Positions 50,477 through 62,600 of a stretch of DNA of 64,000 bases are shown here, in pieces; positions within the stretch are counted from its first letter, which is position 1; every line of letters starts with the position of its first letter. Made by a program: the position numbers and the translations under genes. The notes below the pieces were generated by a model, which saw only the letters and a list, made by a program, of their open reading frames with translations, did no database searches and was not told the origin of the DNA. Source of the stretch: Haemonchus contortus. Taxonomy: Eukaryota > Nematoda > Chromadorea > Rhabditida > Trichostrongylidae. The stretch spans positions 16,194,545 through 16,258,544 of the forward strand of contig LS997566.1 of NCBI GenBank assembly GCA_000469685.2, read 5' to 3'.

Positions 50477-52518
50477 TCAAAACTCACTGAAATTGAAGTC
50501 ATGTTGGCCGTATTGCATCGGGAAGGCAATGTTCTGCGGTGGTGGACATTTCGGATACGGTAGGAATGGCAGAGATTCCAGGCCTTAAAAGCAATTCAGA
50601 CATTAAAGCGGAGTACTTTAGCTTCAAGAAGAAGCTAGAAACGTGGACATCCTCATTACTGTCCCAGTCATTTGCAGAAATGTGCTCACTGCCACAAACA
50701 GCCCAACAAACATACCCATGTTCATAGGGGCAGATCTAGGAAGAAAGGAAGAAAATACGACCAGCGCTAATGGACATGTTCTGTCCATTGAAAAAGGCTT
50801 TATTCTGAGAGATTGAAGATTTCTACCTGTCTTATGACTAAATTTTTCAACGAGAAGTCATGGCATCACCTAAGTACATACGGTTGGGGCAGGCTGGTAA
50901 GTTTTTGTTGGGTGATCAATTAGAAGCTCTGTAGTAGAAAACTAAAATGGATGGGGTAGGGATGTTGAAGTCTAAAGCTGAGCCACCCACCTTTGGGCGT
51001 TTTACTGCGTAGAATGCGGCTTATACTGCTTACAGAAGGCACGCTATCTTTGCTGCATATGCCGTCGTTCACAAGTCGGTCACGAATTTCCCATGAAAAA
51101 ATTCCTGGATCTGAATATTTCAACAGACGAATGTATTCGACCACCTGAAAGGGAGAGGATAGAAATATTTGAGTGAATAGTCCATTGAAAATCATTTTGT
51201 TCTCTTTTCTATCGAACAGCATTGTTCTACGAGGTGCAGAAAAGGTTATTCTTCACTATATTACCTTTGGAGTCGTAACTCGTGGCTTACTTCCGCCGAT
51301 TGTACCCGGTTCGATTGATCCTCTCTCCACGTACCTGGAACAACTTGGAATAGACTTCCTCCATCTGATAAGGTGCATGACGCAATGGCTAAAGGTGCCG
51401 CGTTGTGACCATGGGTTCGCTCTTTCGGTTGGACATCAGGGACAACTATGCATATCAATATCAATCCATTTGCTACTGGAGAATTCCCCCTGGCTTGAGC
51501 ACTCGTTGATTTTGCGGACAGTATTCGCTATCATGGTGAACGAACTCATTACAGCGCTTCAAAATTAGAGTTGATCCCACCAGAGTAAGGAGGCGCCTTC
51601 TGCTGGCTTGAAATCTATACAATACTTCTCTCCATGATGGCTCAAGGATTTCTGAGCACCATAAACTTCGCTTCAGATTGTCAGCTTTTTCAAAAAGCCC
51701 CTTCCCAACTAACTTTCTCAAGCTTAGAAAAGGATGTACGCCTTTACAGTGGTTTCCAAAGGATCAGGGAAATCGCTTTGAAGCACCTTCTTTTCATTCT
51801 AGATAGGCATATTCTCTAACACCGCCACAGACTTGTAGGAGGAGGAAACTTAGTGAGGGTCTGGGCTTTCCTCCTCTGAGGAGCTATACAGACATTACTT
51901 CGGCAATTGTATAACCTTTACCGCCACGTGCCCTTGAGAGTGATGAACTGCCTTTCATGGTACTAAGTGAGACTTCTTGGAGGATAAAATACTGGTTCTA
52001 CTAGTCTTTCCATCCCTCCGGCTGTTTGTCAGCATCAGTTCATAAAGGTAAGGCCATGTTTTACGGTCTCACTCTGGTATTATGAGCCACTGTACGTACC
52101 GAGCCTGCCAATCAATGGTAATATGTACTCGATAGTACTCCATTTCTTACCGATGGTAAAGGAACGCCTGTGGGAAACATTACGAGTGGCTACTTTATCG
52201 CGCACAGTAGCTCCTACCCTCTTTTGATAAGGCACTTCATGATGCTACCCTACAGGAGAGTCTTGGAAATTAGGAGCGGTTTCACCTGCTGAGAATTTTG
52301 CTGACACATCCGTGACTAATTCTGAGCTGCCGTGAAATGTCGCACGGTCTAATCCCCGAATGATGAAGTTCGATTATGCGAACTCTCAGAGCCATCGGAA
52401 GCGGACGACCATTCACGAAGAAACCACCCAGCTGGTTCACATCGCCCATCGACGACGGTGTTTCGGATGGAGCTGTAATCATCTTCATCACTACGGCTGT
52501 CCCGTTCTGTTGCTGCAT
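50477..52518 (-). CDS. pax-1: Paired-box transcription factor, Pax1/9 type (4 exons)
   Basis: Sequence-specific DNA-binding developmental regulator. Exons in transcription order: 52518-52286, 51334-51265, 51144-50991, 50583-50477, with phases matching throughout, giving 187 residues. The paired domain fills about residues 25-150: [17 protein letters not shown] opens the beta hairpin, [20 protein letters not shown] is the PAI recognition helix, [19 protein letters not shown] is the linker, and [20 protein letters not shown] and [13 protein letters not shown] form the RED subdomain. The second half is closest to vertebrate Pax1/9 and differs from Pax3/7 and Pax6. No homeodomain is present, as expected for this class. 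The C-terminus is short ([15 protein letters not shown]). I chose the ATG at 52518 because it is the first in-frame ATG after an open stretch. An upstream exon cannot be excluded. Confidence 0.92.
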
Positions 52519-53148
52519 TCGAAGAATTATGTGTTCACACAACAACGTTCAAACAAATTTCGACTTACCGTAAGACGTCGCGGTCCACTGAGGCGAATCA
52601 TAAGCTGGCCAATAGCTCATCTCCGCGCTTCACTGACCAGCGAGCCACTGCGCTTCCGTCTTTGGCTCCGCCTTTCCAAGTAAGCAGCCAGCCACGCCTT
52701 TTACGTACTGTTTATCGGGTCAAGGGGTCAAATTTGATAGCAATTCCTAAGGAATAGAGAGGACTCCGGTTGTGAACGTGGGGAAGTCTTTTTTATTTAG
52801 ATGGTAGAGATTCGGAAAAAAGAATTTCGATGGTTGCTATTTGAGAAATCGCTGAAATCCATTCTAGTATTCCTCTCATGCAGATTTAAGGACGAAGTTT
52901 TCTTTGCTGGTTCCCATCTAAGGGGGCATTGTAACTACTGTCTTACCTATTGTACTATTGACTGTATTTACACTGCATGGTTCTAGTGACTTCTTTTAAG
53001 CGAATCGATCTCCTTTGAGGTCTTATGCCACCTCGTGCACGGTGTGTTCAACCCCTGCGGCGCTGTACCTCCATTTCAACCCTGAAGCTTGTACAGAACA
53101 ACTCAGCTGTTATTGAATGTTATTTATGTTATTGTTACTCAGATGCTA

Positions 53149-53178
53149 TTTATTTGTTTATTTATTTATTTATTTAGT
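53149..53178 (+). repeat. (TTTA)n microsatellite
   Basis: Short run of TTTA tetramers with one TTTG unit. Confidence 0.9.
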
Positions 53179-54989
53179 GCCCTAATAAGGGCATATCGCA
53201 CTACTGCTACAAGGTCAGACACAAGGCATACAAAGTAGTAAGCGAGTTCGTCACCGAGTACAGAGGTGAGCAACACACCACTAAAAGTGAGAGTCAGCGT
53301 CGCTTACTAGGCCATCTAGCTGAAGGCATTTTGTCAAGGCTATTTTCATTACAGAACACGCCAAGTATAGCATAGTAACAAGCTGACCTAAGTGAAGGAA
53401 AGGTTACCAGAGAACGAGGTGAATATTTCGAGATCCCAACATTAGCGGCTACGAAAACGCTTTCCGAGTTGTTTAGGTCGTTCGAAAACTGAATCCTTAA
53501 AGAACTTCAATGCAAGATAACTCGGCTACGTACTGAACTCGTTTAGACCATCTCTCTGAGCACTAGATTAGCTCCTGCGCGACAGAAATAGCTCCTTGAG
53601 GAAGGTTTTCAAGGATGACTTACTTAGGATTGTATTCAACTTCACAAGACTGTTTACTTTCGCAGATGCTCATTGACAACAAGTTTCCATGGCAGAGTAA
53701 TATCTTCGCTGTAGTGACGTCGAACTCTATTGACCTTCCTTACATCCAGCTACTTTCTGATCAAAACGAACTGGCAAAGAGATACCCGTGTCACCACTTC
53801 TCTAGCTGCTGATTGGTGGAGTGAAATAGCTGTTCAGATGATTTGCCAAAACGGACAAGGTCCAATCCAACACTATTAGCTTCTAGTTCCAGGTGTTTTC
53901 AATTAACAGTTCCCTAATATTTTTGTCATCGTCCTGTTTTGCAAAAGTAAGTGCCCGAACGATCTTTTCGCATTGAATTTTTACGAATACTATTTTAATA
54001 AACAAAGCCGGACTGGTCAGGCAGTTTTGTGTGGACTGACTATTTGCCAGGAACCTATAGAATGGCTCCTCATCGCGCAGTCTGGTGGGAGCAGCAAACA
54101 CTGTCTCAATGATCGTGCTCAATTAGTAGAAAATTTCACTCACCAAACGCTGAGATATGTTAGGATATGTTTCTGATTAGGGTTATTCACCTTCAGATTT
54201 ACTCCATGGAAAGAGTTTCTAGAAGAAGTTTAGAGAATGTGTTCTCACACTCACTTTTTCGTACATTCAATGCTCTCAAATTCTTCTCCGAATTTGGAAG
54301 GCCTGAAATGTCTGTAGGACTGAACATCATCTCGCAGAAGTTTGTGTATATTCAGTTCCGAAAATCATGTTCAACAAAGGCAAAGAAACTTTGTGCTGTA
54401 TTGAAGGAGGAATCGAATTCTTAATTGGATAATAACTCCTCATAATGGATGCCCCAATCCTACAAAGCTTCCTACCTGACAAATTACATACATAGTGCGG
54501 AGGACTTCCTTGGGGAATTGAATTCTTACATTGTATTTGGGAGTTATTAAGTACATAGATCCGATGTGCATCCTCCACATACAGATTGCCGAAACTTCTG
54601 AGTAAGCAATCAATAGGTGCCACATACTCTTTCAATCAGAGCTATTTGAGCTTTTTCACCGTGCCGTGAAATTAACATTGATATTTCCACTTCATCGAAT
54701 GTCAGTACTATTCGTGGCCTCCCTGGGCAAAGTCGTCGGTTCATACGCTCTTTCTTGTCAAAATAGAAAAATGAGCAACAAATTTTATTTGACTTATAAG
54801 GGAAGAATTAGGTAGGACGTGAAAGCTTACCTCGATGGAATCAACGGTAATCTGTACTGTTATGTTGATAGACCGTGTTTATTAAGTGTGACCTCAACCA
54901 CCGGCCAGGTTAATGCAGAGATTTGAGCTAACAGACAGGTCGTGTCCCTAAATGCTTCTTGCCCCGTGTACCCTCTGCACGGCTTCTTC

Positions 54990-55230
54990 CGTATTTGGTT
55001 GAGCGATTAACAAGCGCCGATGCAGCAGTGAAGCTACTGTACGTAAGCTAACATTGAAATGTGGTCAGACACGCAACTTTCGTTGAACAAGTGGTAATCG
55101 TCGGTAAGTGTTTCCCCAACTGACCACAGCCGGCGTGATTCCAGTATTAGGATGAGGCGAGACACAATCGAACCAAAATCGCGATGCAAGCTTCGTGGAC
55201 GACTATAACCTCCTTCATTCACGACCTTTC
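54990..55230 (-). pseudogene. Possible Tc1-type transposase DNA-binding relic
   Basis: Minus strand reads SRPRSLHRDFGSIVSRLI and, after a frame change and a stop, PHFNVSLRTVASLLHRR, loosely like the GRPR hook and second helix-turn-helix (NVS.RTV...LH) of Tc1-family transposases. No ends were found. Confidence 0.25.
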
Positions 55231-57247
55231 CAGGAAAAATAAGAGATTGATCGGTGTTGAATTCTACCTCTGACTACGACGACTTCCTTCAAAGTCCAGT
55301 TCAGTTCGCTCTTGGTGAAGAGGGAATTGAATCTATCATATGTACGACTTCCCCATCACTTGATGAAATTCATCTATTGAAAATCGACTTTGTGGGAAGT
55401 GATCGCATTATTCGAGAAGTACAAGATTCACTGTTTCTAGTGACACCAAAAATATCCTGAAAGATCATCGGCTATCAAGAAGAACTCTTTGCTGAAGGCG
55501 CGTTGGAGAAGTTGCGCCAATCTCGAAAGTTCCGAAGTTTCTTCATCTGGTCATCCTCAGTGCTCTGGAAACTTGCTCATGTTCGTCATAATCCTCTCAA
55601 AAACTTTCATATTACGGTGCAAAACATGATTGTTACCATGACCTCACTAACTGTATTTAATGCGCAGCTTTATTAATTATTTGTTATATTCTCAAGCGGA
55701 AAGAGACGGTTAGGAAGGTTTATGGTGATTCCTGACCTTAAGACCCCTCCTTCCCACTCAAAAGTTCACACGCGCACACTCCTCATCTTAGTCAATCACG
55801 TACTTGTCGATTGAGCAGCGTGTAACTCAGGTGGTTTACCAAATTAGCTTATTTGTCAACAGACAGGTGAGCTAACTCACGGAAATGACGGCTCGGTGTT
55901 ATCAATCGCTCCTCTCGCACATGCGACAGTCTGTGGACCGAACCCCGTTCAGGCCAACTATGCCTGTCTCTCATCATTCCAATTAAATGACCACCGACTT
56001 TTGAGTAAAAAGCTGATCAGAACACAAGCTTAGGAGATCCCAAGCTTTCAGTGCGATCCTTGGAATGCAGGCTATTAGCTTGATGTCTTTTTCACTTTCC
56101 AATCTTTTTTAAGGAACATTGGTGGGACTTACCTACTTCTGAGCATCGTTTGCTCTAATGAATGCTGCTCAAATTTTCGCGAACGTTCTGGTCGGGGACC
56201 ATCCTCTCGTTGGTCAGTGAATTTCTTCGAGCGGGCTCCATTTGTTCCTGACCCGAATGCTGTCCAGTTAACCTCCCTCGCTCGTAGCGAATTCTTTTCG
56301 AGACCATTTCAATGTTCGCTTCACCACAAGAGGTATCTAGTGGCACCCAAGTAATCTTCAAAAGAAACTATTTCTAGATGCTCACGGTGCACGGGTGGAT
56401 TAGAGCCCAAAACGAAAGAAGGAAGTAACCTTAGGAAGTCTCTACTTAACTACTTGTAATGTCGTCAGTACATAGCTGTTAATACGGTGTTGTCGGCCTT
56501 CGAAAGGACTCAAATCGGCGGTGTATTTGTTGGCAAACATGACGTTTCGCGCACGGTGCTAAGTCGTTCCGGACGACCGGAAGCGGCGCGACGTGGTGGT
56601 GACCCTTCAAAGGCTGCGCGGATTAGGATACGGTGGCAAGTAGGAATGTGGCGGTTACGGTAATTCGAACATATCCAATTACAAGCTTTTTAAGGTTGCC
56701 GACCCATGTAACTTATGCATGAGAAAGGCAATCATTGTATCATTTTACATTTGTCGTATTCAAATGTACCTAATCCCAAGAATACATTTATTTGAATTAC
56801 CCACAACTTATGAGTACATATTTTTTATTTGGAATTATTGAGAAATACAGAAATTTCCAATCAAAGATCAAAAGTTGCCGTGCCGCATTCCTGTCCTCGA
56901 GTGGTTTTTTGGTTTCAATGAAATAAGTTTTTTTCGCAGATTTTCATGGAGTTGTAGGAAACCACACCCGACCACTTATGTAGGTACCCTATGGTTTTCC
57001 TTGATTGTTTCTGCCTTTACGCAGAACTCCTTGGCAGTTAAGAGAGCATAACGTGATTGGTTCCAGTTGGTGACTTGAGGACACGCCTTGGCTCAGCATT
57101 TCCTCCAGAATTCTTGAAATACGCGGTCGGTAATACTACGCTTAGAGTCAGTTCCCTAGAACAACTTATATGTTGATGCTTTCCGCTTTTAGGTCTTTGT
57201 TTATTCTATTCTATAGACCTATAATATGATCGCCATTTTTATGTACA

Positions 57248-57543
57248 TTGAGAGGATTTGGTGCAGTGGCAAGTGGCGCACTATATCTTACGCACGGTCA
57301 GGAGTTCGAATCCCGAATCGATATTCGCCTAAGGCAACCAAGCCTTCCATTGTTCCGGGGTCGATTGATTGGTACCAGACTCGTCTGGGAGGATGAAAGC
57401 ACTGACCTACATCGGCTGGAAACCGCAAGTCATTGCATAGGCCACATGCGCACTCATTACGCCACTACGATTCTGAGTGGAGGTCGAGTGCGGGGCGCAT
57501 CCTCAAACGGCGTTGATTGACGCCAAAAACTTCATCCCTTATT
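57248..57543 (+). mobile_element. tRNA-derived SINE, copy 10
   Basis: TTGGTGCAGTGGCAAGTGGC with B box GGAGTTCGAATCCCG; full body (GGTACCAGACTCGTCTGGGA, TACGATTCTGAGTGGAGGTC) and end AACTTCATCCC. Well preserved. Confidence 0.85.
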
Positions 57544-58034
57544 ATGGAAAGCAAAAGATGAAACGTTTTCATTGATCGATGGGCTGTCTTCTGCTTTCGC
57601 AAGCTGCAACTGCGAAGAACTTATTTGGAAGAGATTCAAAACCGTATTTCAAGTATCTGACTGTCCAATTTTTGTCTTGAGGAATTGTTCAATTTTGCGT
57701 TTTTGCTGCTGGTTGCTCTGTCCGATGCAAATTTTGTAGAACCACAATCTGAGAATGCAATTCTCGTTTCTGAAGTTTTCCCCTCTCATGCTCTCCCGTT
57801 TATCGAACTCCTTGTTTCCATATCTTCGTATCCAGAAGAGAGGCATCACCAACCCCAAAACTGCACTGACAGATTATTAAGTTGGTAGTGAAACGGCAAA
57901 TATGTCAGTAGAATCTTATTACTCTTTGTTGTGTAACTGTTGAGGACTTACATCCCCTTTGATCGCTGTGTCTGTCTTTGGTTATTAAAGATTTGATTAT
58001 TCTGTTCAAGTCACTTTCCTGGTGAAAGTGGTGA

Positions 58035-58110
58035 AGGTCTTTGGGCCCTGATTAATCCCGTTTTGGGATGCTCTAGAAATTCGACTTCCGTTCAAATTCG
58101 TTGGACGTTC
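58035..58110 (-). repeat. SINE 3' tail fragment (minus strand)
   Basis: Minus strand reads GGAAGTCGAATTTC, GAGCATCCCAAAACGGGATT, AATCAGGGCCCAAAGACCTT: the 3' end of the SINE family directly left of the TA/TG microsatellite. Confidence 0.6.
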
Positions 58111-58113
58111 TGA

Positions 58114-58116
<3 letters not shown>

Positions 58117-58150
<34 letters not shown>

Positions 58151-58335
58151 GTGTGTGTGTGTTGTGTGTGTATGTGTGTATGTGTGTATGTGTGTGTATG
58201 TGTGTGTGTATGTGTGTATGTGTGTACGTGTATATGTGTGTACGTGTATATGTGTGTGTGTAGTGTATGTGTACGTGTATCTGTGTGTATGTGTGTACGT
58301 GTATATGTGTGTATGTGTGTGTGTGTAGGTATGAG
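58117..58335 (+). repeat. (TA)n-(TG)n compound microsatellite
   Basis: About 20 bp of TA followed by roughly 195 bp of TG interrupted by TA and CG steps (TGTGTATGTGTG, TGTACGTGTATA). It gives long spurious Cys/Val open frames. Confidence 0.97.
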
Positions 58336-58341
58336 TGTGTC

Positions 58342-58868
58342 CTACCGAAAATTTATAACTCTTATCCCCGGTGACCTAAGACCTAAAGAGTTCAAGTTCG
58401 GGAGCACAGGCGGCAGGACGGAAACACTTACGGTGAGTGGCAGGACCGGACCTCGGTACGGGTCTGCGCCAAAAAGAAAATGTTAGAGAGGGAAGTCATG
58501 ACTCCTCCCCCGTGGGCTTACAATTAGTCAGAGTGTTCAAATTAGACAAGAGTACCGGAGAAAGGATGCGTACACTTATGGTGGGTGCCAGGACCAGACT
58601 CCACCTACAATGGGCGGGGTTCGAGCGGAAATTTATTATATAATTCCTGTCCCCGTGTACCTAGTCATTCAAATTTTTGTAAGAATACTGAGGATAGGAC
58701 GGGAACGCTTATGGTGAGCGGCTGGACTGGGCACCGCCCACAAGGGCGGGGTTGTGTGGAAATTGTCAGTTTTGCCCTAGGACGTTCGAACTCGGTAGGA
58801 GTACAGGCGGCAGTATGGGGAAACTCATCCGAATTCCGCCGGGGCGGGGTTTGCGCGAAATAGACCGC
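58342..58868 (+). repeat. Degenerate minisatellite, about 4 units of ~130 bp
   Basis: Units repeat an ordered pattern: GGAAATTTAT-like start, (CC)CCG(T)GTGACCTA-like, TTCAAATT-like, CAGGACGGGAACACTTATGG-like, TGAGTGGCAGGACCGGAC-like, then CCCACAATGGGCGGGGTT-like and a GCG(C)GAAA junction. The last unit is the most diverged. The GGGCGGGG block recurs at each unit end. No coding function visible. Confidence 0.75.
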
Positions 58869-59666
58869 GGAGTCCTGCCTTGATACACCCTCCGTATAGT
58901 GCAGACATAGCACTATCAGACTACTACTTGTCTAGAGGACCGCAAACGACACCTGGGATAGTTTTTCGATTGGTAAGTATAGATCCCTCAATGAAAATGG
59001 GATATGAAAACTCACAGGAAGATAGGGGACCACTACTGAAGAGAATGGACGATATATTGTTTGGTGGATGGATTCGTTGTTCTAGAAATTTTTACTCGAA
59101 GATGACTCAAAAATCGGCGAATGCTTCCCGAACAATCCAATAAATTGGGTACCCCAAGATTATCGAGAACTATTCTTTCGATGGTATCAGCCTCGCCAAA
59201 AAGGGCAAAGGCACTCGGCTGGACTCGAACAGCATTGCTCACCAAAACGGCCCGGAATTTCGGAAGTGGGTAAAAGTCGAACGAGCAGTGAGTAAAGGAA
59301 GTGGGGTGCACTCTGCACGGGAGTCCCGCAACGACACTCACATTAGGGCGAAATTGGGGCGCGCCAATTTGGTCGACTTATTTTTAGGTACTCTTCCACC
59401 TAGTTTTGTGGCTGTAGTGTGGAGTGCATGTTCTCTTCCATTCTTTTTTATTAGGAAATAGTCTCATACGCTTTGATGTACCATTTCAGCCAAGGTTTAT
59501 TGCCTTTTTTGTGTGCAGAAGCTCAAATTAAATTGCAGATCTAGCTTTACCTAAGTGATTGTGCGGACGTAGAAGTTCTCTCAGCTTTGAGTAATTCAAG
59601 TTGAATACTTAATTCGTTCTTATGATTTGTTTTTCTAGATCGGGTTCCTGGGAAGCAGACAGCTCA
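58869..59666. other. NOP56 5' flank
   Basis: Region between the minisatellite and the NOP56 start codon. The TTTTTCTAG at 59,630-59,638 is the likely trans-splice or 5'UTR acceptor. The promoter would lie upstream; no TATA-type element is convincing. Confidence 0.4.
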
Positions 59667-62600
59667 ATGTCTGAAGTCCCACATTATGTGCTCTACGAGC
59701 ACGCTGTTGGATATGCGTTGATGAAAATCAAAGAGTTTGAAGATGCAGGATTGATCATTCAAGAGGTAAGTAAAGTTCTGCTCTCCCTCTTAATCTTCTC
59801 CCACAATGGTATATGACAGCTAATGAAAAGACTCCTGATCAGTGGGAGCATCATTCTTGAACCCAAAAGTTTTAGCAATCATAATATTTGTGCTCTTTTC
59901 TCGAGAGGCGCTGAATTAATTGACTGAAAAACTTCCCAAAGAGCTCAAAAAAGTTTCCAAAATTGCTGTTGTTAAAGCCTCGTCTGTTGAGTCTTTGGTA
60001 GAGAATTCATTTGAAAGCTTGCAGGGCGGTTACAACCAACCTTTCCGTCTCAGGGATTAATTTCCCTTCTCATCTTTGAATTTTCGAGTCTCATCTCTTT
60101 TATTTTTAGGTTGACGCTTCTATTGCTGATGTTTCGAAATTCAGTGGAATCGTCAAACTAGCAGCTTTTGATCCATTTAAGAATACCGAAGCTGCTCTGG
60201 AAAATGCTAATGCAATCTCCGAAGGTAAGTTGAAATCCGAAACCGCACAGATAAAAAGAACTATGGTTGGAAGTCTACTTCTATTTTTCGTTTGTTTGCG
60301 AGTGATACATAGATACATGTTATGATTGTCACTTATTTCCTTTCGTTGCTACTCACAATGTTACCAACTTAGGTTTGGCTCATGCGGATCTCATCAATTT
60401 TCTTGAAAGCAGTCTTCCTCAAAAGAAGAAGAAGTTGACTTTGGGTGTTAATGATTCGAAGCTTGCCGGTTCGCTAACTGAAGCGAACGTCGGCATAAAG
60501 CTCGTATTCGGAGGTGTTGTTACCGAGGTGTGAAGCGATTTCTCAAAGAAATCACCCACCGATGACGAAAGCAACCTCATGCATTTGAAGCATTTAGATT
60601 TTGCGTGGAGTTCGTGTTCACTTCGCTCATCTCGCCAAAGACCTCCCTCATCATTCGCTAGCCAAGGCTCAATTATCCCTTGGTCATAGCTATTCACGCG
60701 GAAAGGTACTTTTTGCATTCACGGTTGTAGAAAACACATGGACATAGATGGGATCGATCTGCTTACCCTTAAATGTGCGCTCAAACACGCTCTAAAAGAA
60801 ACAGCTACATTTAGAATAATTTTTGGGGGTCGCGTTAGTTTGACCTGCTGCGGCTTCAATGCTTTCAATGTTACACTAGGATACCGATGGTAATGGGGAC
60901 GAGCTTTTTCTTAGCTTTCTGTAGGACTAAAGGAGAACGCTTAAGGTGAAATTCGATGTCCATCGTGTGGATAACATGGTTATCCAATCGATTGCTCTGC
61001 TCGATCAACTAGACAAGGACATCAATTTGTTCGGAATGCGGATCAGAGAATGGTTAGTGCCGATTTTATGGGGTTATAGTCTTTTCGACCAACTGTTGGC
61101 TGACTTGCTGTTGAATTCGCATCTCTTTCATGTAGTTCTTAAAGCTTACGTTGAAAAAGCGAAGAAAAGAAGTAAGGGAATAGGTTTCCCTCATGTGATT
61201 TACTAAGATACCATCACCAAGGTTAAACAGTTAGTTGTTAGTGGGGGAAGCTGAAAAGTGTTGAATATCTACTCCGCATGCATCGGCCATGAGACACTGG
61301 AGTACATATACCTGTGAGTAGAAGGGAAAATTGTCGTATCGATTACTAGTCATTCGATGAAAGGAAATGGAACGGATCAAAGTAATTCAGCTCTCCTATT
61401 CATTAACTGTGCTACTATGCTATGACTTCTATGTTTTGGTAAGTTTTAGGTATTCATACCACTACCCAGAGCTTTTCAAACTTGTCCCGGATCAGTACAA
61501 ATACGCGAGACTGGCTGTCACTATATTGGATCGGAACAAGATGCACGAGAACGAGAATTTACTGGCTGAAATCACTGGTAAGTTGTGGTGTTTGTACATG
61601 TGGATTATTTGTTATTTGGTATCCATTAGCAATTCGTCCACCGTTCTGGTCTTGTGAAACTTTTTCCCTTGCTCATTAAGCCGGGATGTGAGTCGTACTG
61701 ACTATTCATCTGGTTCGAGTCAAGGGAAAGCATTTGGAAAGTCAGACACTGTTTCACACTGGTGTGTAAATCAGTCGCATATCTGTTCCTACATAGACTT
61801 CATAAAGAGTAGATTCATTATATTAGATGAGTGTATTCACCAAATCATTCATTTGGTTGCAGAAATCCTGGATGGTGATGAAGAGAAAGCGAATGAAGTG
61901 GTAGAAGCCGCCAGAACATCAATGGGTATGGATATATCCGATCTGGACCTTGTCAACATTGAAAGGTGTCTTTTTAAATTTTTTTTAACAGACTCGAAAG
62001 AGAACGAAAGTTTGTACCCTTGTATATTAAGCCGGGATGAGAGTCGTACTGATTACTCATCTGGTCTAAGGCAAGGGAAATTATAGAGAATATCAGACAC
62101 TATTCTATGCTTATGTGTAGATTAGTCGCATATACCTATTCCCACAGTTTCCTTTCCGCAATACGATTGCAGTGATTTTTTCAATTGTGTGAAAGAAAAG
62201 TTGCAAAAGTTCAATCCTTTCACCATCCTTTTGAACAGGTTTGCTTCTCGTGTCGCCTCCTTGACAGAATATCGTCAACGTCTCCACGAGTACATCAAGG
62301 ATCGAATGAATAGCTGTGCCCCATCATTGAGTGCTTTAATTGGAGAGCAGGTTGGTAATTTTATTACTAAGTTTTTATTTAATATATGTTTGTTGGTTTT
62401 TTGTGCAGCTTTTCTCTTGTTGTGTCACATTTTCGTGATCACCCACTGTATTAATGTTCAGGTCGGCGCTCGACTCATATCACACGCAGGATCCTTGACG
62501 AACTTGGCGAAGTATCCGGCGTCCACTGTTCAAATACTTGGTGCAGAAAAAGCGTTATTCCGAGCATTGAAGACTCGATGTGAGTGTAATTTTTGGGCTA

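Larger units (their letters stand above)
52519..57247. other. Long 5' flank of pax-1
   Basis: Upstream of the pax-1 start on the minus strand. Contains the TTTA microsatellite and a possible Tc1 relic. A plus-strand frame at 54,194-54,424 after a TTCACCTTCAG acceptor (MERVSRRSLENVFSHSLFRT) and one at 55,254-55,460 are protein-like but isolated. Likely holds pax-1 regulatory DNA (inference). Confidence 0.35.

Noticed and set aside
51361..51440. tRNA-like head with GGGTTCGCTC
   Set aside because: B box broken and no arms can be drawn; probably a chance match.
51837..51880. GAGGAGGAAA / TTTCCTCCTC inverted repeat
   Set aside because: A 10-bp purine/pyrimidine stem with a long loop, common by chance.
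58101..58486. Long Cys/Val-rich open frames
   Set aside because: They are translations of the TG/TA microsatellite.
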